A DNA stretch of 64,000 nt from Vitrella brassicaformis (Eukaryota; Sar; Vitrellaceae), in the NCBI GenBank assembly GCA_001179505.1, contig CDMY01000033.1, forward strand, positions 89,750 to 153,749, read 5' to 3'. Made by a program: the position numbers and the translations under genes. The notes beneath the pieces are model-generated. The model saw nothing but the letters and a program-made list of their open reading frames with translations. It had not been told where the DNA came from and searched no databases. Of this stretch, positions 52,883-64,000 are shown in pieces. How positions within the stretch are numbered: the first letter of the stretch is position 1; every line of letters begins with the position of its first letter.

Positions 52883-53838
52883 AGTCGAGCGCCGCATCGC
52901 CTGAGGGAGGGGGAGCACCTAAGGACATGCCAATCGAGGAGGGGGAGCACCTGAGGGAGATGTACAGGGAGCAACTGAGGCGCCAGCAAGGGGTATGCAA
53001 GTGACACCCATCAACACAGACAGCACTTTGTCACTTGTTCTTTGTTTCCTTCAGCCTTTAATTGCGCAGTGGCGGGCAAAGATAGAGGCCCTCGCGGTCG
53101 AGGCCGCCGCCATCCAGCAGAGGGCGCTGCTGGTATGTGAATGTTGATCTGTACTAAGAGTTTGAGGCACAACATGCCACATGTTTGGCTTTGCCTCCCC
53201 AGAGCGACCAGGCCGTTCTGATTGGCGAGTTGGTGGCGATGCGGGCGAAGGTGGAGGCGCTCAAGGCGGTGGAGCAGCACACGGCGGCCGACCGGGAGGC
53301 CGAGCTGCTGGCCGACAGAGCGGCGCGCCAGCAGGAGGCCCCTGATGCTGCTGCGAGCGACCCCCGAGGAGCCGGCCCCAAGATCACCACCACCAGCGCC
53401 CCCAGATCAAAGCAGCTGCAGCAGAGGTTGTTGGTGAGAGAGAGAGTGGCGCCCACACCAGGACCGCCCCAGTATGACCCCAACATGAGGGCCTGCCTGC
53501 CCACATCCACCACTACTGCGGACCTGGCCCTGTCTGCGTCTCTCTACCGCTCCCGTCTCGTCGCATCACCCACCGCCCGGCCCATGGTGCCCCTCTCACT
53601 CCCTGCAGACCAGCGGACCACCGGCGGATGGTCTGCCGCCCAGAGAGACTCGCATGCCCGGTCCCCCACCCACAGCAGCACCGATCCCCTCCCCTGCCTT
53701 CGTTCCCGCACCTCTCCAGCACATTCGCGCTCCCCTCGCCCAGCACGCCGATGTGTTCAAGGCCGGTATGGCCCTGGAGGTGCCTGGCCCGCACCCCAAC
53801 ACGGCTGAGGCGGCCAGAGGCGGGTGGGTAGAGGGGTA
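52883..53838 (+). CDS. Coiled-coil, Pro/Ala-rich protein (possibly part of the decayed gene)
   Basis: Phase-compatible segments on the plus strand: about 52890-52993 (MPIEEGEHLREMYREQLRRQ), about 53056-53132 (AQWRAKIEALAVEAAAIQQR), about 53202-53432 (MRAKVEALKAVEQHTAADRE, a coiled coil) and about 53609-53838 (Pro-rich, with VFKAGMALEVPGPHPNTAEA). It ends at TAG 53836-53838; the frame continues past it for 20 codons (VFDGSRGEHTYWEYDWG), which looks protein-like. No clear start codon was found. It may be the 3' part of the broken gene upstream or a separate gene. Family unknown. Confidence 0.4.
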
Positions 53839-55522
53839 GGTGTTTGACGGCTCGCGGGGGGAGCACACCTACTGGGAGTACGACTGGGGCAGCGGCGTGT
53901 GACTGGTCCGATCCGAGTCCCAGGACGCAAACATGAGCCTTCGACGCCTGTACGTGCCACAGCCACATGCGGCCCTGCCGGGAGTGTACGTCCCCACTCT
54001 ACTACCCAGACATGCAGCGCCACCTGCCCGATACTGCCCGACGCCATGACAGCCTGATGGTCACGTCCTTGGGGGGCGTTAAATTACATCGCTGCCTACA
54101 TTTTATATCCCTAGTGCTGGTTGTCGCGATGTTTGCATTCGTTGACACCAAAGACTTGCTCACAGACATTGAACACGTTCTCACGTGAATCGGACTTATT
54201 CTCAAGTATCGGTTTTGTGTCAACCAATCAGACTTTGCTTGCCTAATGGACACGCCAATCGATTGAATGCACCATGTGTGTGTCTCTCTTTCCATCCATC
54301 TAAACAACCAACCGTCTCCCTGATACACATACACATACATACAAAAATACATACATGCCCACCGGCCCACCCACACATCACACACCAGCACGCACACACA
54401 CGAGGCGGCGATGCATTTCGTGTGGATGAGCTGTGTTGTTGCTTGTATTGCTGCTGCAGGAGGGTGTTGGGGGCGTTGGTGGGGATGGTGACGGTGGGTC
54501 AGGACCGTCCCCAGACCGTTCAACAGAAAGATGCTCCAACGAACGACAGGTCGGTCGGTGAATGGCAACAGTTCACGCCAACACACACAGCACACCCACG
54601 TATCATTCATTCATCGCGGAGGTCTGAGCGGCGGGGTAGTTCGCTACTGGTGCAGGCCGTCAGGGAAAGGGAAGGGTTTGGCAGGGAGGGAGGGAGGGAG
54701 GGAGGGAGAGGGAGGTGGGCTGTGCGCTTGACGTGGGTGGACGAGCCGGTTTACACCGAGACGAATACCATTCAATTAATAAAGCTCTCTTACACACGCT
54801 CATCGGCAGTCAGTCGGTGGGCGTGGGAGTGATGCTGCCAGCTAGAGGCACATCCATCCAGCCCCTCCGATTCCTGCCAAGCAGAATCGGATGCTGGATA
54901 TGCTCATGGTGCACCATTCGCTCATGCTCGTCCAACAACACATACAGGCAGGTAGGCAGCTCTCGCTTTCAAACACCTTTGTATGCACTCACGCCACACC
55001 ACACCATACCACACCACCCCACACGGCATGACGTGACTGACACCCATATCTGTGTGTCTGTTGGTATATCTAAAAACCGCAGCGAGTGGCGCCAGCCATC
55101 GATATTCCACTCACTCACGAGTGGTCTCTCCGGCTGGCGTAAAAATACAACGCAGAGGCAGTACCAATAGGTACGTATGGAGCTCTGACTTTCACGCGGG
55201 GCACGCAGACAGACAGGCAGCCGGAAGCAGACAGACCAGTCATGTCATGACCCTCCCTCCTCTCGTGGGTGAGGTGACTGACTGACGGAGGGGACACGAC
55301 TGGACTGTCTTTCTCGCACGCCCCGCCCCTGCGTTTCTCCCACCCCTCCCTCCCCTCCCCATCCCTCTATCTCTCAACGAGAAACATTGCACACAGACGA
55401 GTGCATGCCATGCACACATGGACTCTCTGCCGCTCTCCCAAGTGGCCGCGCTCTCAGCCCATCCAGCGACTTGTGTGTGGTGCTGGACGGACTTGGGCGT
55501 GCCTCGCTCCCATGACATCCGC
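53839..55522. other. Gene-free stretch, microsatellite-rich
   Basis: 1.7 kb with (CATA)n, (GGGA)n (about 54686-54712), a (CACAC)n region and no recognisable coding sequence. The open frames on both strands lack domain character. Confidence 0.5.
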
Positions 55523-57338
55523 TCACTTGCGCTGGCGGGCGCCAGAGGCCTCGCCCAACGCCTTCTCCTCTGCATATACACACACAGAAGGCACGCACAC
55601 ATACACATGGCTTGCCCATGTGTGTGTGGCCCCACCCCGTAGATACGCATAGGAATGCATACATACCTTCTGCGAGTCTGCCCTCGAGTATCTGGTTGTT
55701 GAGTTGGAGCTTGAGCATCTGCAGCTGCGTCTCGAAGGCGGCTGATCGACGGGCCATTTCGGCAGCGTGTCGGGCATCGAGCAGCAGGATGTCCCACTCA
55801 GCACTGCGGAGCGAGATGAGGCAGATGGACGTGATCATCTTGGCCACGCTGTCCATCGCGGTGTACCTACACGGCAGGCAGGGCAGGGAGACACGCAGAC
55901 ACAACACAATGGATGAATGTGTGGCAGCCCTGATGCGTCCTGCCCTTGACGTGTGCGTGTTCACGTACATGAGCTGCTCTCCCTCAGATGGCAGGATGCC
56001 CAGCTGAGCCAGGTGGAAGAAAATGCCGTACTGCACACACACACACCAGCCACATACGATGGATGCATGATGGATGGATGAGATTGTGGGTGGGACTCCC
56101 CACCCCCCGCATGTGTGCACGTCAGTGAGGTGAGAGGTTGGCTGCTTACCGATCCCCACCAGACGATGGTGAAGTAGAGGAGGCCCTTCTTGACCCACAG
56201 GTCGCCGTGCTTGTCCTGCACGCCATCCGTGAACCGGGCCAGGTAGTAGGCCGACGCAAAGTACCCGATGTACGCCCCGTACACGCAGCCCCAGCGGATC
56301 AACGGATTCGCAAACACTGCAGCCCTGCAATGCATTAACCAACAAAACACAAACGTGACAAGTGTGTGTGAGTAGAACACGGTACGGTGGGCTGGTGTTT
56401 CCTCTGTGTGTGGTTGGGTGAGAGGTGACTGGCTGGCTGGCTGACTGACCAGAGTCCCATCTGTAGGTAGATGGCGGTGATGACCATGGGGGGCAGCACC
56501 TTGCTCAGGGGCTGGTTGAAGATCAGACGGCCCGTCAGATACGTGTACATGGGAGCGGCCATCGTCCACTCGATGAAACGACCACCGTACACACGCCGCC
56601 CTGACGGAACAGCACACACGCACAGAGAGACACCACACCTTGCATTAGTTAATGTCGCTCGCTGGCGTCAGTGAGTGTGTCGGTCTGTGTATCTCACCGA
56701 CGACTGGGTCGAGGAATGCGGGTACCATGTCGTTGGCGAGGAAGATGTACGAGGTCATGATGACGCTCACAATGGTGACGTTGACGGTCGACACCTTCAG
56801 CTTGAAGTGCAGGTGGGCGTGGTCGGGGTGCTTCAAGATGTTCACTATCGTAAACACCATCGGAAACAACTGCACACCACCGAGACACACACACACACAC
56901 ACGATGTTCATTCGTCCACAGTGGGCGAGACATGTCCCCTCTCTCTCCCTCCCCCCCTGTGTTTTGGGCAGCCGGCTTACTTCCATCATGACGACGGTGC
57001 CAAGTACGTAGCATGCGATTTCGAAGAAGTAGAGCTCCGCACGGTTGGTGTGGACAGCGGGGTCGATGCGCTGTGCCGAGTAGAAGTGCAGGCTGCCCAG
57101 CAGCACCGCCCAGATGGCCGCATACGTCCCCGTGAAGACCGCACTCTCGTAGATGTTGAGTGTCTGCTTCTGCAGCACCTCCTTCTGCTCCTGCGTGTAG
57201 TCAGGATCAATTGGCTGCACGCGCACAAAGCACACCCATGCACATACGCAGGGAGGGAGAGATGGTCAAGGTCAAGCACATCAGCGCATCTCCCATGTGA
57301 CCCTCAGGCATGCCGCTCACCTTCAGAATGGATGCCAT
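55523..57338 (-). CDS. Microbial (type I) rhodopsin-like seven-helix protein A
   Basis: The start is ATG 57338 (MASILK joins in phase to PIDPDYTQEQKEVLQ). Seven hydrophobic helices follow over eight exons. Helix C is GGRFIEWTMAAPMYTYLTG: the Arg82, Asp85 and Trp86 positions of bacteriorhodopsin are Arg, Glu (codon 56569-56571) and Trp, Pro91 is kept, and the donor position 96 is Leu. Helices F-G read LYFTIVWWGSYGIFFHLAQL and YTAMDSVAKMITSICLISLR, with DxxxK giving Asp212 (55851-55853) and the retinal Schiff-base Lys216 (55839-55841). The C-terminal tail is a short coiled coil (FETQLQMLKLQLNNQI) ending EKALGEASGARQRK, with the stop at 55523. The missing donor carboxylate argues against a standard proton pump; a sensor or channel role is more likely. 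It is head to head with a second rhodopsin. Confidence 0.82.
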
Positions 57339-57575
57339 CGTGACGCGTTGATCAACTCGTTCAACTCACAAAGCAAAACCCGTTTGGCGCTTCTGGTGAA
57401 AGTTTGGTCTCTGAATTCTCTTGTCCTCCTGGCTGCAACGGTTAGCTGCACGTCGGATTTCCACCGGACTTCGGATTTCCACCGAAGTATCCGCGAGAGG
57501 CAGGTCACTCCTCCAACGGCTAGAGTTTTACGTGAAACCTTCTCTCAGCTTCCGCGGTGCGAGCTTGAATAAGGG
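57339..57575. promoter_or_regulatory. Shared divergent promoter of the rhodopsin pair, with 14-bp direct repeat
   Basis: 237 bp lie between the two ATGs. TCGGATTTCCACCG occurs exactly twice, at 57453-57466 and 57471-57484, with an 18-bp period. The stretch is less GC-rich and has fewer microsatellites than the flanks. The repeat is a candidate transcription-factor site; which direction it serves, or both, is unknown. Confidence 0.6.
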
Positions 57576-60180
57576 ATGGCGAGAATGACGTCCACTACTC
57601 ATCCCACCGTGGGCGGTGCGCCGCCTATGGCACCCTCCAAGTGTTTCGACAAGGAGGGGATGGGCGGCGAGGAGGGTGCCCTTATCGTACGCAAGACAGT
57701 CGAGCGGGACGCCCGCAGCGAGAGCGTTGAGTCCAAGGCGAGTGTGGACGACACGCTGCCCTACTTTTGTCTGCGTGACCTGAAGTAGGCGCGCCCGCCA
57801 CACGAGACACGACCCCCCTTGACTCCCTGTGTGATGGTTGTGTCTGCAGGCTTTTTGCCTCGTACTTGCTGGCTTGGGGAGTGCTGGTGTGTGTGTGCAA
57901 TGTGGTGGCTGGCCCGACCGCCAGCCGCAGCCCTCCCTCGGCCGACAGAGGGCTGTCCTCGGGGGCATTGGCAAAGGTGTTCGGCCTCTCGTCCATGATA
58001 CTTCTCATCATGGTCGCCATGGAGCTCTTCCCAATGATTTTTACCGGCGTGACAGTGCGCCGGGACCCTTCGGACAAGCGGCTGCTGTTCGTTCGAGAGG
58101 CGACAGCGGTGCTGTTTTTTGTCAAGGTGGTGTGTGCGGCGAGTTACGGGATCCTCACCTCGGGTCTGATGCCGTCCCAGCTGGACCACCTGACAGGTCG
58201 GCCGGTGATGAGCCTGCGGTCGATGGAGTGGGCCTGCAGCTTCCCCCTGATCCTGCGACTACACGGCCTGCACGCATTCAAGACCACCAATGAACGCATC
58301 TACGCCGCCATGATGCTCGGGTTCTTCACACCTATGTTGCTGCACTGGTGAGCCCACCTGACCTGATGCTGGCTGGCTGGCTGGCTGGGGGACTGGCGGT
58401 GTCCATCCATCCATCGTTGCCTCTGCCTTTCTTTCTTTCTTGTGTGTGGTATGTGCCCCTAGGGGATCTCTGGTGCCTCTTACATGGCTGAGTTGGGCCA
58501 TGCATGGCGCGGCGATTGCGGGCGTCATAGGAACCATCTACACGACCTCCAAAGTCTCTCGTGGTGGCTGTGTTTCTGCGCCGTCCCCCCAGCAGCCTGA
58601 TGGAGATGGAGGAGACTTGGTGGACACCATCTGCCACTTCATCCTGCTGTGGTCCATCCCCGTCTCGCTAACGGCTCACACGACCATCTTTTGTTTCGCA
58701 CACAGCGGCCTGCTGTCGATTACGCTTGAGCAAGTGGGGCTGGCGGCCGTCGATGTGGCCATCAAGGCGGTCGAAACGGTCGCACTGGCGTGCCTCCGCA
58801 ACAGCGGCTCCAGCCTCATTCTGGAGGAAGCCCAAAAGGGCTACGGCAACACCACCACAGCCGCCACACCACGACCACAACCGATTATCCAGGACACCGT
58901 CACCGCCCACACTCACACACACACGCGGCATGTGGGCACTTTTCCGGCCAGTGCGGCTGATGCCACCACAGGTGCCAAGGAGGGTGGGCACCTGCGGCAG
59001 CGGCAGCGGGGCCAGGCATCAGCAGCCCATGGTCAGGAGCAGCGGGTGGGCTCCTCCATGTCGTCCTACCATGGGCAGGGTCGGGTGCCCGTTCGCAGTG
59101 AGCAGCAGACGCGAGTGGACCTGCTGAAGTTGCAGCTGCAGAAAGAGCGGCTCGAACATCAGGTCAGCCACTCACCGGGGGTGTAACTACCTGGCAACTG
59201 ATTCACTATCTGTGTCTCGATCGCTTTGGTGGATGGTGCATGCAGCTTGAGCTGTTGGAGTTGAGTCGTCGTCCATCGGCCTCTGCTGCGACTGCCCCTG
59301 CCCTGAGCAAGAGCCGCCCCCCACATCCCCCTACTGTGCTTCGCCGCAAGAAGAGCAACACCCTGGGGGATGCCAGTGCTGCCCACCCAGGGCTGCCGCC
59401 CCGGCCACGGGCCACCAGATCGTCCACCAGCCGGCTGCACGCCACACTGCCGCCGCGACAAGGCGACAAGCCGGACGGAGACTCGCAGCCGCCAGCTGGT
59501 GGGGTCGGGGGGGTGTCGGTGGGTGTGGCCAACACCAAGAGCTTCACTCTCGCCGACACCTCTAGCAGCGGGACGAACACGAGTTCGGGCGAGATGGCTC
59601 GCAGCCATGTGGGTGCCCGATCTTCGCATCGGCAGCGGTTGATTGACCGCAAGATGGGGCACTCCACCAAGGGGGGCGGGGGGGCCGACGACGGCACTCT
59701 GGACGTCAGACTAGCACTCGGCAAGGCCGCTGAGACTGCATGTGAACATTTTGTCAAGCGACGTAAGGAATGCACGGTCGGGACGGGACGCAGACACAGA
59801 GGGAGACGGCATGCGCATGTGTGGGCGTCTTTGTACATGTGGGTTCAGGTAATGCCTGTTTGAAGAGTCTAAGCAACAAGACCCATCGCGACCTGGTTAT
59901 CGAGTACCTGGTAAGCGGCTCGCCTCGCCTCGCCTCGCCGGGCTGCCTGCCTACCTGCCTGCCTGACATCAACAGATACCTGTATATTGTGTGCGTCTGT
60001 AGGTGTGCCAGAAGCGCGCGTCATTTCTGGTTCGACGGCGTCGCTTGCGCCCACGCCTGACACCAACAATTGCCGCTGCTCTGCGCATGATGTACCAGCA
60101 GCAGCAGCCACCACATCATGACCTCACGGGGCAGTTGGGGGATGCATCTGGCAGTCTTGTGAAGGGGTGTGTGGGGTGAA
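57576..60180 (+). CDS. Microbial (type I) rhodopsin-like protein B with long C-terminal extension
   Basis: Exons: 57576-57782, 57851-58345, about 58462-59161, about 59246-59764, about 59850-59910 and about 60002-60180; all junctions keep phase. After a hydrophilic N-terminus of about 70 residues come seven hydrophobic segments starting LFASYLLAWGVLVCVC. Helix C is SLRSMEWACSFPLILRL (Glu counterion codon 58226-58228, Leu at position 96). Helix G is LAAVDVAIKAVETVALACLR, with Asp at 58752-58754 and the Schiff-base Lys at 58764-58766, the DxxxK spacing of bacteriorhodopsin. The extension of about 430 residues has a His-rich stretch, a coiled coil (DLLKLQLQKERLEHQ, LELLELSRR), Pro/Ser disorder and a basic end. 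Long cytoplasmic tails are also known in algal channelrhodopsins. Output domain not recognised. Confidence 0.8.
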
Positions 60181-61424
60181 ATGAATCAATGAGCTGGGAT
60201 TTTTGCTTGCGGGGAGACACCGATCACTCTAATGCTGCTGTGCATGTCTGTCTGTCTGTCTATGTCTGTGTGTTGGGGGAAGTTAGGGAGGCCCTTGACT
60301 GACTGAGCTGACAAGGGGCATCCCATGCATTCAGCTGGGGGGGGGGGAGGTGAGGGCATTCCATTCACCATGCCACTGGGTGGGGTGGGGTGGGCGTTTC
60401 AGCCAGCAGGGCGAGTCAGGGCAGGGGGAGTGGGGGATTTGAAACGACAGGGGCGGTGCGGTGCGCCTGGCGTGAATGCATATCATATGTGCATGCCATA
60501 TGATACATCCATCTCCTGTATGTATGTATGTATGTGTGTATGTATGTGGGGGCGGATGTGTGTGGATGGGATGTGGCTGTCCTGTCTGTCAGTCAGTCAG
60601 TACACAGACTGACTGAGATGGTTTGTATGGGTGCCGTGCGGTGGGTACGTATGGGTGGGTATGAATGAGGATGGGTGTAGTGCGCTGTGAATGTTATTAC
60701 CCACCTCGGCTACCTGTTCAGCCTTGTTCGCTTTTTGCGCACGCAACACACGTGTGTGTGCAGGTGTCGGTCATGGCTGACCAAGGAGCCGAGAGGGTAA
60801 TGTAATGGGTGCTGTGGAACTAACTGCTGCCTCAACTCAACCCGATTTCTTGTCCATCCATCCACCGTGCTTCCTTTTATGTGTCTGCGTGTAGCTTACA
60901 TGTATGCGTGTGCGTGTGCGTGCGTGCGGGTGGGGCGGGTTGTCTGCACGTCCTAACGCTACTGCGATGCTCTGGGTACCTACCTGCGGTCTTTCTTTCC
61001 CTGACTTGTCCAAGGCCTGCCTGACACACATGAGTGAGTGAATGAGTGAGTGGAGCAGACACCTTCTAGTGTAGGGACATAGAGCATGTTGGTGCATGCG
61101 GGACCATACAGACACCAGAGAACATTGCTTACAAAGAGAGAATTTCAATCATGAACTCCACGAATTACGGCCCCCATGCACAGCAGGCGGCCCCCATACA
61201 CAGCAGGAAGGACAGCACATTCATGGAGTCAGTCGTGTCTGAATCATATGTTTGTATGTATAGCACCACACCGGGTCATCCATCCATCCATCCGCCCATC
61301 CATACGTCTCTCTGTCTGCACATAATGGACGCATGGATGGGAGGCTACGCTAGGACAAAGTCAGTCCGGCACTGCCAAGCAGGGATTCAGGCTACAACGG
61401 TGCTACCATCCTATGGGTGGTAAT
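60181..61424. other. Gene-free stretch between convergent genes
   Basis: 1.2 kb with TATG/(GTAT)n near 60520-60550, (TGAG)n and CATC runs, G-rich tracts (60336-60347) and a repeated ACAGCAGG(C/A)GG motif near 61179-61208. No coding signal. It probably holds 3' UTRs of both flanking genes. Confidence 0.5.

Positions 61425-64000
<2,576 letters not shown>

Overview
The window looks like nuclear DNA of a compact, intron-rich protist, most probably a photosynthetic alveolate of the chromerid type (Vitrella-like). This is inference. The evidence is: almost every gene is split by short GT-AG introns; many introns carry (TG)n, (CT)n or (GATG)n tracts; genes are closely packed, often head to head; and an aspartyl-tRNA synthetase carries an N-terminal signal peptide followed by an FVAP-type transit region, as expected for a plastid with more than two membranes. 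Short telomere-like CCCTAA tracts sit in several divergent promoters. There are two 300-N assembly gaps (27235-27534 and 43949-44248). No prokaryotic operons, rRNA, tRNA or CRISPR were seen.

Layout. 0-8 kb: an unrecognised secreted protein (minus), then a four-exon single-pass membrane protein (plus) whose first intron holds a 5.03 kb retroelement. The element has 132-bp direct repeats at its ends, a novel ORF1, a GIY-YIG endonuclease ORF2 and a Penelope-like reverse transcriptase ORF3. 8-16 kb: a TPR protein (minus) and a many-exon BRE1-type RING E3 ligase (plus) share an 83-bp promoter and are bracketed by an inverted 0.35 kb repeat. 16-25 kb: an alanine dehydrogenase/transhydrogenase-domain protein (minus), a BTB protein with two TLDc-like regions (plus), a repeat-rich intergenic stretch and a GT92-type glycosyltransferase (minus). 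25-33 kb: a protein with duplicated micro-exons, a gap-truncated PIF1/Helitron-like helicase, a coiled-coil protein and mitochondrial branched-chain keto-acid dehydrogenase E1 alpha. 33-48 kb: plastid AspRS, phosphatidylserine synthase and an 8.7 kb BIG/Sec7 ARF-GEF. This block has short T-rich introns with few microsatellites, unlike the rest. 48-54 kb: SDHAF2, an OMS1-like methyltransferase, a perfect 42-bp palindrome and a decayed gene with a kinase fragment. 55-60 kb: two head-to-head genes for microbial (type I) rhodopsin-like seven-helix proteins. 61-64 kb: the 3' part of an RBBP4/MSI1 WD40 protein.

The genes do not form one pathway. Two arrangements stand out. One is the divergent rhodopsin pair, each member with the Schiff-base lysine, a Glu counterion and its own C-terminal extension, sharing a 237-bp promoter that contains an exact 14-bp direct repeat. 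The other is the three-ORF retroelement, in which ORF1 and the nuclease frame are separated by a single UGA and the reverse transcriptase overlaps in the -1 frame. Exon boundaries below were read by eye from splice signals and phase and should be taken as models.
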